Below are positions 26,519 to 34,688 of a stretch of 64,000 nt of DNA, piece after piece. The stretch's first letter is position 1; each line of letters begins with the position of its first letter. Made by a program: the position numbers and the translations under genes. Source of the stretch: Microbacterium sediminis (GTDB lineage: Bacteria; Actinomycetota; Actinomycetes; Actinomycetales; Microbacteriaceae); assembly GCF_004564075.1 (NCBI RefSeq), contig NZ_CP038256.1:2170001-2234000 (forward strand), in the 5' to 3' direction. Below the pieces are notes generated by a model. The model saw nothing but the letters and a program-made list of their open reading frames with translations. It ran no database searches and had not been told where the DNA came from.

Positions 26519-26966
26519 GCGTTCCAGGGTAGTCGGCCGACCCTGTCCGCCCGGGCGTGCCCCGGGACCCGGGGCTTCAGGCCGTTGCTCTCGACTCGCT
26601 GCGCTCGCTCGGCCCTGCCCGGGTGGTCACTGCTCGTGACGCACCACGCGCCCTGGACCATCGCCGCTCGTCGACCGGAGCGGCGCAGCCGCGGAGCGGA
26701 GACGGGCCGAGCGCCCGGGCGGACGTCGAGGCCGGGCGCGGCGTGCGCCCCGTCGGCCCTGCCCGGGTGGTCACTGCTCGTGACGCACCACGCGCCCCGG
26801 ACCATGACCGCTCGTCGACCGGAGCGGCGCAGCCGCGGAGCGGAGACGGGCCGAGCGGAGCGGCGCAGCCGCGGAGTCGAGGCCGGGCGCGGCCTGCTCC
26901 ATCGATGTCCTCGGACGGCTCGACCGGAACGGCGAGCCGAGGCCAGCGCCTCGGCTCGCCGGCCGA
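26519..26966. repeat. Intergenic block of mosaic palindromic repeats with a 104 bp duplication
   Basis: 448 bp with no recognised gene. It contains a 104 bp direct duplication, 26610-26713 and 26754-26857, each starting CGGCCCTGCCCGGGTGG and ending GAGACGGGCCGAGCG, with only a few mismatches. Both copies end in the dispersed module CGTCGACCGGAGCGGCGC / GCGGAGCGGAGACGG. A part of the module in reverse (CTCTCGACTCGCTGCG) lies at 26588-26603. The first ~60 bp hold the trmB promoter. The apparent long open frames here are low-complexity artefacts. Confidence 0.85.
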
Positions 26967-27659
26967 TCAGCGGCGGCGCAGGGCGACGATCGACGTGCCG
27001 AGCGCCGCGGCGCCGAGCAGCAGGCCCGCCCCGCCCAGCGCGATGCCCCACGGAGCGGCGGGATCGGCGTCGGCCGAGGCCTCGGTCGATGCCTCGGTCG
27101 ATGCCTCGCCGTGGGCGGCGTGCGCGTCGTCGCCGGCGCTCGCGGCCGCGACCGTGACGACGGGCGCGGGCGCGTCGAGCTCGTGCGGGTCCTGCCCCTC
27201 CTCGGCGAGCTCGCTCCACGAGACCGAGCCGTCGGCGCAGACCTGCTCGACGGGGAAGGCGATGTCGCCCTCCACATCGGCCGAGAACTGCACCTGCAGC
27301 TGCACGGCAGCGCGCAGCTCGTCGGCGACCGGCTCGTCGGCCGTGAAGGTCACCGCGGAGGGCAGGCCGTCGGTCTCGTCGTGCGCGATCTCGATGTCCC
27401 AGCCCACCTGCGCGGTGGGGTGGGCGGCTCCGACGCCCTCCGGGATCGTGATCTCCAGGGCGGTGGTCGGCGATCCGTCGCAGCCGTGGCTGAACGAGAA
27501 CGTCAGCAGGTCGTACGACCCGGCGACGGCCCCCTCCGACGAGACGGTGACGTGGGCCGAGGCGGCCAGGGGCGCGCCCAGCGCGAGGGCCGCGGCGAGC
27601 GCGACCCCCGATCCGGCGAGGACGAACGGGCGGGTTCGGCGGTTGCGTGCGTGTGTCAT
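26967..27659 (-). CDS. YcnI-family (DUF1775) copper-binding exported protein
   Basis: A 230 aa protein with a signal peptide ending ASA, then HVTVSSEG, so the mature protein starts with the conserved His used for Cu(II) binding in YcnI. The DUF1775 domain follows, with SHGCDGSPTTALEITIP and VGWDIEI (the tryptophan near the copper site). An Ala/Thr/His linker and a C-terminal membrane helix with RRR complete the typical membrane-anchored layout. SD AAGGAAGAG lies 5 nt before ATG. Probably in an operon with the His-rich membrane protein upstream. Confidence 0.9.
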   Translation of the reverse strand: MTHARNRRTRPFVLAGSGVALAAALALGAPLAASAHVTVSSEGAVAGSYDLLTFSFSHGCDGSPTTALEITIPEGVGAAHPTAQVGWDIEIAHDETDGLPSAVTFTADEPVADELRAAVQLQVQFSADVEGDIAFPVEQVCADGSVSWSELAEEGQDPHELDAPAPVVTVAAASAGDDAHAAHGEASTEASTEASADADPAAPWGIALGGAGLLLGAAALGTSIVALRRR

Positions 27660-27721
27660 GACTCTTCCTTCTGAACGTGCGGAATCAGCGGTCCCGTGGG
27701 GACCGCGAAAGGGATGGGTGA

Positions 27722-28312
27722 TCAGAGGGAAGGAAGGGGTGGGCCGCGCGGGCTGATCAGCGCGAAGGCGCGCCAGGCCGCCCCGGGGATCGGCTCGCCC
27801 GCCGCGACGGCCGGGGGAGGCGCGATCGGCGGGCGGGGCGCCGCGATGCGGGCGCGCACGGAGGCGACGGTCCAGGCGCGGACGGCCTGGATCGTGCGCT
27901 CGCCGAAGACGAGCACCACGAAGGTGACGGCCGCCGCGACGACGTGCGCCGCCACCATCAGCGGGCCCACGTCGATCGCGGCGCCCGTCGCCGTGAGCAC
28001 GTGGTCGTGCGCCCCGTGCGCGTGCGCCGCGTGCCCGTGCGTCGTGGCGGCGCCCGACGGGAAGCCGAGCGCGGCGTAGATCGAGTGGAACGCGGCCTGC
28101 GCGACGATCACGGTCGCGGCGATCCGGCCCGCGCGCGGGCGCCGGCCCATGAGCAGCATCGCCGGCGCCCACAGCAGCGCCATCATGCCGACGACGATCA
28201 GCGGCGCCGGCGCCGGCTCGCCGCCGATCGTGTGCGAGACGGCGGCGACGAGGTTCGCGGCGAACGAGGCTCCCGCGCCCCGCAGCGCGAGTCGCTGCCG
28301 CTGCGTCGCCAT
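27722..28312 (-). CDS. Membrane protein with a histidine-rich loop
   Basis: A 196 aa protein with about four membrane segments (NLVAAVSHTIGG region, PLIVVGMMALLWAPAMLL, AATVIVAQAAFHSIYAALG, VAAHVVAAAVTFVVLVFG). A His-rich loop between the last two (HGHAAHAHGAHDH) suits metal binding. The position 62 bp before a YcnI-type gene suggests a role in copper handling; that is inference from context. The start lies 2 nt after the stop of the DUF3097 gene. The proline-rich C-terminal tail is probably cytoplasmic. Confidence 0.75.
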   Translation of the reverse strand: MATQRQRLALRGAGASFAANLVAAVSHTIGGEPAPAPLIVVGMMALLWAPAMLLMGRRPRAGRIAATVIVAQAAFHSIYAALGFPSGAATTHGHAAHAHGAHDHVLTATGAAIDVGPLMVAAHVVAAAVTFVVLVFGERTIQAVRAWTVASVRARIAAPRPPIAPPPAVAAGEPIPGAAWRAFALISPRGPPLPSL

Positions 28313-28314
28313 GG

Positions 28315-29154
28315 TCAGTCCGCCGGGGCCGTCACGAAGTCGATGAGCTCCTCGACGCGTCCCAGCAGCTCGGGCTCGATGTCGCGGAACGTCGTCACGC
28401 GCGACAGGATGTGCTGCCACGCGCGGGCGATGTCGGCGTGGTCCTCGGCCGGCCAACCCAGGCCCCGGCAGATGCCGGTCTTCCAGTCGGTGCCCCGCGG
28501 CACGACCGGCCAGGCCGCGATGCCGAGTGCCTGCGGCTTGACGCACTGCCACACGTCGACGAACGGGTGCCCGACGATGCGCACGAACGCGCCGTGCGGG
28601 CCGCGCGCGACGGCGTCGGCGATGCGCTGCTCCTTCGAGCCGGGCACGAGGTGATCCACGAGCACGCCGTAGCGGCGGGTGGCCGACGGCGGCTCGGCCC
28701 GCAGCAGATCGTCGAGCAGGTCGATGCCCTCGAGGAACTCCACGGCCACGCCCTCGGCGCGCAGGTCGGCGCCCCAGACCCGCTCCACGAGCTCCGCGTC
28801 GTGCTTGCCCTCGACGAGGATCCGGCTGGGCAGCGCCACGCGGGCGCGCCGGTCGTCGGCGACGAACGAGCCGGACGCGGTGCGGCGGCGCCCCGGGGGC
28901 TGCGCGGCGGGGGCCACGAGCTCGACGGGTTCGCCGTCGATGAGGAAGCCGCGCCCCATCGGGAACAGGCGCCGGCGCCCCTTGTAGTCCTCAAGCTCCA
29001 CGTGCGGGCCCTCGCGCCGCGTGATCGCGCCGGTGAAGCCGTCGCCGGCGACCTCGACCACGAGGTCGATCTCGGCGGGGACCTTCGCCACCTTCTTCGC
29101 CCCGCGCTCGCGCCAGCCCGGGGCGAGCACGTCGGCGCCGTACCTGTCGTCCAT
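28315..29154 (-). CDS. DUF3097 family protein
   Basis: A 279 aa soluble protein of the actinobacterial DUF3097 family, function unknown. Seen: N-terminal DRYGADVLAPGWRERG, a small beta domain (residues ~30-75), and a C-terminal Toprim-like part with ILVEGKHDAELVERVWG, YGVLVDHLVPGSKE and VRIVGHPFVDVWQ. The acidic residues in EGKHD and LVDH resemble those of a Toprim fold, which would suggest nucleic acid chemistry, but this is only a pattern-level inference. ATG is 7 nt after TACGCT (29167-29162), so leaderless. Confidence 0.85.
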   Translation of the reverse strand: MDDRYGADVLAPGWRERGAKKVAKVPAEIDLVVEVAGDGFTGAITRREGPHVELEDYKGRRRLFPMGRGFLIDGEPVELVAPAAQPPGRRRTASGSFVADDRRARVALPSRILVEGKHDAELVERVWGADLRAEGVAVEFLEGIDLLDDLLRAEPPSATRRYGVLVDHLVPGSKEQRIADAVARGPHGAFVRIVGHPFVDVWQCVKPQALGIAAWPVVPRGTDWKTGICRGLGWPAEDHADIARAWQHILSRVTTFRDIEPELLGRVEELIDFVTAPAD

Positions 29155-29311
29155 CCCTGCCAGCGTACGGGGGCCGTGGTCGGGAATCGGCTGATTCCCC
29201 GTGCCGTTTCGGGGCGGGATCGGCGGCGCGCACGGTTCCCCGGCGCCGGGGCGGCTGAATAGGATCGGCGGGAGGAGGGCGGTGCCACGTCGCCCCCAGG
29301 GGGAGGGCGCG

Positions 29312-31312
29312 ATGCGCAGGCTGACGACGATGACGGGCCTTCTGGCGGGCGCCCTGCTCGCCACCATCGCGGGTCCGGCGCTCGCGGTGCCGCCCGTGGT
29401 CCTCGACGAGGACTTCGTCTACGACGACGCCTCGGTCGACGCGCTCACGAGCGGCGAGGAGCAAACGGCGGCCGAGCGCCTGTCGCAGATGGCGGAGCGC
29501 ACCGGCATCGAGCTGTGGGCCGTCTACGTGGACGACTTCGAGGGCGCGAGCGCGCAGGAGTGGGCCGACGAGGTCGCGATCGACAACGGCCTGGGCGTCG
29601 ACCAGTACCTGCTCGCCGTCGCGGTCACCGATCGCCAGTACTACGTCTCCGCCCCGGTGGACGGGCCCCTCACCGACGATCAGCTGCTGCAGATCGAGGA
29701 CGCGATCCACCCCGAGCTCCGCGACGGCGACTGGGCCGGCGCCGCCGAGGCGGCCGCGGCCGAGATCGAGCAGACGCAGGGCGTGGCCGGCGGCTCCGGA
29801 GGGGGCGGGTCGATCCTGCCCTGGCTCATCGGGTTGCTCGTGGTCGCCGGCATCATCGTGGTGATCGTGCTCATCGCCCGCTCGCGACGCAAGGACGCCT
29901 CGGGCCCGGCACCGGCGGAGGCCGTCCCGCTCGAGGAGCTCGAGAAGCGGGCTGCCTCGGCCCTGGTCGCCACGGACGACGCGATCAAGTCGAGCGAGCA
30001 GGAGTTGGGCTTCGCGATCGCGCAGTTCGGCGAGGGCGCCACGGGCGAGTTCCGCGCGGCGCTGGAGGCCGCCAAGCGCAGCCTCGACCAGGCGTTCGAG
30101 CTGAAGCGCCGCCTCGACGACGCCGAGCCGGATTCCGCCGAGCAGGCGCGCGCCTGGAACGAGGAGATCTACCGGCTCTGCGACGAGGCCGCCACGACCC
30201 TGACCGAGAAGGCCGAGACCTTCGCCGAGCTGCGCGAGGTCGAGAAGGACCTGCCGAAGTCCCTCGCGGCGGCCCGCGCGGCCGTCGCGGCGGCCGCCGG
30301 ATCCGACCAGCGCGCCGCGGACGCGATCGCGGCGCTGCAGGGGCGCTACGCCCCCGAGGCGCTGGGCGACGTCGCCGACAACGCCGAGCAGGCGCGCGAG
30401 CGCCTCGCCACCGCCACCGCGCAGCTCGCGGAGGCGGAGCGGCTCGTGGCCGCGGGCGACAGCGGCGAGGCCGCGTCGGCGATCGTCGTGGCCGAGCAGG
30501 CCGCAGATCAGGCCGTCGCGCTCGAGAAGGCCGCCACCGGGCTCGGGGCGGCGCTCGCCGCCGCCGAGCAGCAGGCGGCCGCGCTCGTCGCGGAGCTCGA
30601 GGGCGACGTGGCCCGGGCACGCCAGGCCGGCACGAGCGATCCCGCGTTCGCCGCGACCGAGCAGGCGATCGCCGCCGCCCGGCAGAACCTCACGGGCACC
30701 GCGCGCCGGCCGCGCCTGCTGCTGGAGCAGCTGCAGGCCGCCAACGAGCAGATCGACGCCGTGATCGTCAACGCGCAGCGCACGCAGCAGCTGCTCGATC
30801 AGACGATCCTGCAGGCCCAGAGCGCGGTCACGTCGGCCGATCAGTTCATCGCCCAGCGCCGCGGTGCCGTGGGCGCCGATGCCCGCACGCGCCTCGCCGA
30901 GGCCAGCAACGCGCTCGGCCAGGCGCAGGCGCTGCGGATGGCCGACCCCGCGCAGGCCACGCAGTACGCGCAGCGGGCGCTGCAGCTGGCACAGACGGCC
31001 TCGCAGCTGGCGCAGGACGACGTGAACGGCATGATGGGCGGCGGCATGTTCGGCGGCTCGATGGGCGGCGGGATGTTCGGCGGGATGTTCGGCGGCTCGA
31101 GCCGCGGCGGCGCGGGCGACGCGATCCTCGGCGGCATCATCGGCGGACTGCTCTCCGGCGGCGGCTCGCGCAGCTCGAGCGGCTGGGGCGGCGGCCTCAG
31201 CCGCGGCGGCGGGCTCGGCGGGATGCTCGGCGGCGGGGGCGGACGGCGCTCCGGCTTCGGCGGGGGCTTCGGCGGCGGGCGCAGCGGCCGGCGCGGCGGC
31301 GGACGGTTCTGA
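29312..31312 (+). CDS. TPM-domain exported membrane protein with coiled coil and Gly-rich tail
   Basis: A 666 aa protein: signal peptide (residues 1-25, ending ALA), TPM (YgcG-like) domain at about 30-150, a membrane helix at ~172-192 (LPWLIGLLVVAGIIVVIVLIA), and a long Ala/Glu/Gln-rich helical region (~205-565). It ends in a Gly/Ser/Met-rich tail ending in basic residues. TPM domains are found in envelope proteins of unclear function. The gene precedes a PspA homologue by 119 bp, a pairing that suggests a membrane-stress role. ATG has GGGGGAGGG upstream. Confidence 0.85.
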   Translation: MRRLTTMTGLLAGALLATIAGPALAVPPVVLDEDFVYDDASVDALTSGEEQTAAERLSQMAERTGIELWAVYVDDFEGASAQEWADEVAIDNGLGVDQYLLAVAVTDRQYYVSAPVDGPLTDDQLLQIEDAIHPELRDGDWAGAAEAAAAEIEQTQGVAGGSGGGGSILPWLIGLLVVAGIIVVIVLIARSRRKDASGPAPAEAVPLEELEKRAASALVATDDAIKSSEQELGFAIAQFGEGATGEFRAALEAAKRSLDQAFELKRRLDDAEPDSAEQARAWNEEIYRLCDEAATTLTEKAETFAELREVEKDLPKSLAAARAAVAAAAGSDQRAADAIAALQGRYAPEALGDVADNAEQARERLATATAQLAEAERLVAAGDSGEAASAIVVAEQAADQAVALEKAATGLGAALAAAEQQAAALVAELEGDVARARQAGTSDPAFAATEQAIAAARQNLTGTARRPRLLLEQLQAANEQIDAVIVNAQRTQQLLDQTILQAQSAVTSADQFIAQRRGAVGADARTRLAEASNALGQAQALRMADPAQATQYAQRALQLAQTASQLAQDDVNGMMGGGMFGGSMGGGMFGGMFGGSSRGGAGDAILGGIIGGLLSGGGSRSSSGWGGGLSRGGGLGGMLGGGGGRRSGFGGGFGGGRSGRRGGGRF

Positions 31313-31373
31313 CCGATCGCGGCTAGGCCCCGGTTGTCGGGAAAACACCCTGCCGCCGGACACCCCGCACTCA

Positions 31374-31379
31374 TAGACT
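31374..31379 (+). promoter_or_regulatory. -10 box upstream of the PspA homologue
   Basis: TAGACT, about 53 bp before the PspA ATG, allows separate expression from the TPM gene. The mRNA would have a leader with AAGGGGAACCACC before the start. Confidence 0.45.
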
Positions 31380-31431
31380 CAGCCCGAGACCTTCAGACCA
31401 GACACGGATCCATCCACGAAGGGGAACCACC

Positions 31432-32163
31432 ATGACCAAGCAGTCGATCTTCGGCCGCATCTCGACCCTGATCCGGGCGAACGTCAACGCTCTCATCGAT
31501 CAGGCCGAGGACCCGGAGAAGATGCTCGACCAGCTCGTGCGCGACTTCACCAACAACATCGCCGACGCCGAAGCCGCGATCGCCGAGACGATCGGGAACC
31601 TCCGACTGCTCGAGCGCGACCACGCCGAGGACGTCGCGACCGCGAAGGAGTGGGGCAACAAGGCGCTGGCCGCGAGCACGAAGGCCGACGAGCTGCGCAC
31701 GGCCGGCAACACCGCCGATGCCGACAAGTTCGACAACCTCGCGAAGATCGCGCTCACCCGCCAGCTCACCGCCGAGAACGAGGCGAAGGCCGCGGAGCCG
31801 CAGCTCGCCGCGCAGAACGAGGTCGTCGAGAAGCTCAAGGGCGGCCTCGACGGCATGAAGGCCAAGCTCGAGGACCTCAAGTCGAAGCGCAGCGAGCTCA
31901 TCGCCCGCGCCAAGACCGCCGAGGCCCAGAACAAGGTCCACGACGCCGTCAAGTCGATCAACGTGATGGACCCGACCAGCGACCTCGGCCGCTTCGAGGA
32001 CAAGGTCCGCCGCCAGGAGGCCCTCGCTGCCGGCAAGGCGGAGCTGGCGGCCTCGTCGCTCGACGCGCAGTTCGAGCAGCTCGACGACCTCGGTCAGCTC
32101 ACCGAGGTCGAGGCGCGCCTGGCCGCGCTGAAGTCCGGCGGCGCCCAGGCGATCACCTCCTGA
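31432..32163 (+). CDS. PspA/IM30 family membrane-stress protein
   Basis: A 243 aa, almost fully helical protein. The N-terminal amphipathic helix (SIFGRISTLIRANVNALIDQAEDPEKML) and the first coiled-coil block with DFTNNIADAEAAIAE are characteristic of PspA/Vipp1. The long helices continue to about residue 220. Members form ESCRT-III-like rods that protect leaky membranes. SD GAAGGGGAACC before ATG. A strong hairpin follows, ending the unit with the TPM gene. Confidence 0.94.
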   Translation: MTKQSIFGRISTLIRANVNALIDQAEDPEKMLDQLVRDFTNNIADAEAAIAETIGNLRLLERDHAEDVATAKEWGNKALAASTKADELRTAGNTADADKFDNLAKIALTRQLTAENEAKAAEPQLAAQNEVVEKLKGGLDGMKAKLEDLKSKRSELIARAKTAEAQNKVHDAVKSINVMDPTSDLGRFEDKVRRQEALAAGKAELAASSLDAQFEQLDDLGQLTEVEARLAALKSGGAQAITS

Positions 32164-32172
32164 CGCCCGCCC

Positions 32173-32210
32173 CGAAGGCGCCGTCCCGTGCGGGGCGGCG
32201 CCTTCGTCGT
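32173..32210 (+). terminator. Terminator hairpin of the PspA gene
   Basis: A perfect 11 bp stem (CGAAGGCGCCG / CGGCGCCTTCG), with extra C-G pairing inside the loop, ends 43 bp after the PspA stop. A weak TCGTCGT tail follows. Confidence 0.8.
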
Positions 32211-32831
32211 CTGCGGCGCCCCGTCCGACGAGCACAACCGACCGGTTGCTGAACGAAGCGGCCGCAGGCCGCGCAGCTGAAGCGACCACCGAAACCCCGG
32301 CACGCCCGGCATCTCGCGCGGGCGTCGGAGATACGCCACCGACCGCCGGATCAATGGGGCGGATGTGAACCGGTGAGACGGATGGGACGGCGCCCGCGGA
32401 TTCGCTCCGACGCCGGCGCACCCGACGACCGCAACCGACCGCGGCTCGTCGACCGAGCGGGGCGAGCGGAGACGGCTCGAGCGGAGCGAAGCGGAGTCGA
32501 GAGCTCTGGGGTGATGCCATCGGTCTCGACTCCGCGGCTGCGCCGCTGCGCTCGACCCGTCTCCGCTTCGTTCGCTTCGCTCACTCCGGTCGACGAGCCA
32601 GCGGGCGGCCGATCCCTGCTGCTGAAGGAAGCGACCCGGCGCGGCCGGCATCTCGCGCGGGCGTCGGAGATACGCCACCGATCGCCGGATCAATGGGGCG
32701 GGTGTGACCCAGTGAGACGGATGGGACGGCGCCCGCGGATTCGCTCCGACGCCGGCGCACCCGATCCGACGACCGCCCCGCCGTCGCGCGGCGCGCTCGA
32801 CGGGCGCCGGGATGCGGGGGATGATGGCCTC
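32211..32831. repeat. Large intergenic repeat island: 127 bp direct repeats around an inverted repeat
   Basis: About 620 bp without a gene. Two direct copies of a ~127 bp unit, 32306-32432 and 32645-32775, share CCGGCATCTCGCGCGGGCG, CGGAGATACGCCACCGA and GACGGATGGGACGGCGCCC, with a 5 bp insertion near the end of the second copy. Between them, 32441-32512 and 32521-32599 form head-to-head arms of the GTCGACGAGCC repeat (GCGGCTCGTCGACC ... GGAGTCGAG, and CTCGACTCCGCGG ... GGTCGACGAGCC). The repeat-spacer-repeat layout resembles a nested insertion. No transposase or conserved protein frame was seen. Confidence 0.87.
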
Positions 32832-33650
32832 ATGGCCCGATTCGTCGTGGTGCCGCAATGGCAGGGATCCCCATCCGCTCGGGCGATGTCGCTCGTCGAC
32901 GGCGCGGAGGCGATCGCCGGCGACCTGCCCGCCTCGGCCTGCCACCGCGTGGCGGTGCCGCTGGAAGCCGGCGAGCAGCTCGAGACGCGCGTGCGGCGCG
33001 CCAGCTCGCTGATGCGCGTGCGGGAGGCGATCGCCGCCGCGGTGGCCGAGGACCCGTCACCGGCGATCGTGATCGGCGGCGACTGCTCCATCTCGGTCCC
33101 GGCGATCGACGCGGTGGCCGGCGACGACCTCGCCGTCGTGTGGCTCGACGCCCACGGCGACCTGCACTCGCCCGACACCAGCCCCTCCGGCGCCTTCGCG
33201 GGCATGGCGCTGCGCGCGGTCCTCGGCGAGTGCGCCGCCGGCCTCGCGCTCGAGCCGGGCCGCGTCACGCCCGATCGCGTCGTTCTCGCCGGGGCGCGCG
33301 ATCTCGAGCCCGAGGAGAGCGCGCACGTGGCGGACGCGGGGATCGCCCACCTCACCGCCAACGACGTCGAGGAACGCGCGGAGGCGCTGGCCGATGCGGT
33401 GGCCGCCACCGGTGCCGGCCGCGTCTACATCCACGTCGACCTCGACGTGCTCGACCCCGCCCACCTCGCCGGTGTGGCGATGTCGACGCCGTTCGGCATC
33501 ACGCCGCTCGGCCTGCTCGCATCCATCGGCGCCCTCCGGTCGCGCGTGCAGCTGGCCGGCTCCACGATCGCGGGCTTCGCCCCGCAGAATCCGGCGGCCG
33601 CCGTCGACGACATGGGCACGATCCTGCGACTCGTGAGCGCGCTCGCATGA
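32832..33650 (+). CDS. Arginase/agmatinase/formiminoglutamase family hydrolase
   Basis: A 272 aa ureohydrolase-fold enzyme. The binuclear Mn site motifs are present: GGDCS near residue 77, WLDAHGD near 100 and HVDLDVLDP near 197, with the closing FAPQNPA at the C-terminus. Substrate could be arginine, agmatine, formiminoglutamate or another guanidino compound; the residues seen do not decide. The ATG lies downstream of a repeat island; GATGAT 6 nt before it is a poor -10 candidate. The stop overlaps the ATG of the next gene (ATGA). Confidence 0.88.
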   Translation: MARFVVVPQWQGSPSARAMSLVDGAEAIAGDLPASACHRVAVPLEAGEQLETRVRRASSLMRVREAIAAAVAEDPSPAIVIGGDCSISVPAIDAVAGDDLAVVWLDAHGDLHSPDTSPSGAFAGMALRAVLGECAAGLALEPGRVTPDRVVLAGARDLEPEESAHVADAGIAHLTANDVEERAEALADAVAATGAGRVYIHVDLDVLDPAHLAGVAMSTPFGITPLGLLASIGALRSRVQLAGSTIAGFAPQNPAAAVDDMGTILRLVSALA

Positions 33651-34144
33651 GGCTGTCGTTCCCGTCGAACCCGCGGCCGGAGAACTGGCGCGAGATCGCG
33701 CAGCTGCGCCTCGAGCACGGCGCCGCGATCGACCGCCGCATCCCCTCGTTCCTGCTGGACTCGTGGATCAGCCGCGCCGGCTTCGCCGTGGCGACCGCGT
33801 TCGGGATCGCGTGGGGAGGCCTGTGGAGCACGGGCGAGGTCGAGCGTCACGGCGAGCTGCTCGTGTTCCGCCGCATGCCCCGGTGGACGCACGGTCGTGG
33901 CGGCACGTGTGTGGGCCGCTGCTACCTGACCTTCCGCGAGGGCGAGCCGCCGGAGGTGCTGGCCCACGAGCTCGTGCACGTGCGGCAGTGGCGGCGGTAC
34001 GGCCTGCTGCTGCCGATCCTCTACCTGCTGGCCGGGCGCGATCCGCTGCGCAACCGGTTCGAGATCGAGGCCGGGCTCGAGGACGGCGGCTATGTCCGGC
34101 CGGAACGGACCGCTCGGCCGCGTCAGTCGGCGAGCAGGCGGTAG
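33647..34144 (+). CDS. Hypothetical protein with an HExxH-like motif
   Basis: A 165 aa protein of unknown function. The motif VLAHELVHVRQWRRYG near residue 105 is an HExxH metal-binding sequence, as in zinc proteases. A downstream Glu (NRFEIEAG) could be the third ligand. Cysteines occur in GGTCVGRCYL. A hydrophobic stretch at about 42-60 is weak. It is coupled to the arginase-family gene by an ATGA overlap, and its last 22 bp overlap the convergent SIP gene. Confidence 0.68.
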   Translation: MRLSFPSNPRPENWREIAQLRLEHGAAIDRRIPSFLLDSWISRAGFAVATAFGIAWGGLWSTGEVERHGELLVFRRMPRWTHGRGGTCVGRCYLTFREGEPPEVLAHELVHVRQWRRYGLLLPILYLLAGRDPLRNRFEIEAGLEDGGYVRPERTARPRQSASRR

Positions 34145-34599
34145 CGCTCCGGCGCGTGGATCGCCTCGGCGGGCACGCCGAGCCGCTCGGTGAGGTGATC
34201 GATGATGTCGGCGGTGCCGAGGTAGCCGCCGAGCAGGTGCACACGCGTGGCGTCGCCCTCGCCGCACATCATCTCGTCGGCCCAGGCCGTCACCGCGCGG
34301 GCCAGGGCGCGGCCGGTCGGGCACGCGCGGCCCGTGCCGGGAGCGCCGGTGCGGGCCGATCGATCCAGCCACGTGAGCGTCATGCGGGCCGGCACGCGGA
34401 GGTCGGTGACCCACGTGACGTCGGGGATCTCGACGAACACGCGGCCCGTCGAGCAGATCGGCAGGGTCGCCAGGAGCGCCTCGAGCTCGGCGAGCGACGA
34501 CTCGTCGGCCGTGATGAGCTGCTGCACCCGGGTGTGACGCGACGCGCGGCAGACCGTGGCGTCGTGCTCGCCCGTCGGGTGCTCGGTGATCGTGGACAT
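34123..34599 (-). CDS. SIP-domain protein (siderophore-interacting, C-terminal type)
   Basis: A 158 aa protein that resembles the NAD(P)H-binding C-terminal half of siderophore-interacting (YqjH/ViuB-like) ferric reductases, without the flavin domain. Seen: the N-terminal block ITADESSLAELEALLATLP, VTWVTDLRVPARMTLTWLDRSA and the terminal GGYLGTADIIDHLTERLG. It is preceded by a DtxR/IdeR-type iron box and starts 7 nt after a TAATCT -10 box (34612-34607), so it is leaderless and probably induced by iron shortage. How it works without a flavin domain is unclear. Confidence 0.87.
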   Translation of the reverse strand: MSTITEHPTGEHDATVCRASRHTRVQQLITADESSLAELEALLATLPICSTGRVFVEIPDVTWVTDLRVPARMTLTWLDRSARTGAPGTGRACPTGRALARAVTAWADEMMCGEGDATRVHLLGGYLGTADIIDHLTERLGVPAEAIHAPERYRLLAD

Positions 34600-34620
34600 C
34601 GATCCCAGATTACACCCGGG

Positions 34621-34639
34621 GAAGGGCAGCCTTACCTAC
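34621..34639 (-). promoter_or_regulatory. DtxR/IdeR-type iron box
   Basis: Read on the minus strand, GTAGGTAAGGCTGCCCTTC matches about 14 of 19 positions of the DtxR consensus, including the core AGGTnAGGCT. It lies just upstream of the -10 box of the SIP gene, where bound repressor would block RNA polymerase. Confidence 0.75.
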
Positions 34640-34688
34640 CCGCGGCGAATGCCCAGGCAGGCCGGGCCGCCCGATCGCTGCCCGCGGC

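Noticed and set aside
32211..32831. Small coding genes in the repeat island
   Set aside because: Open frames exist in several phases but consist of repeat-derived Arg/Ser/Pro-rich sequence and have no start signals.
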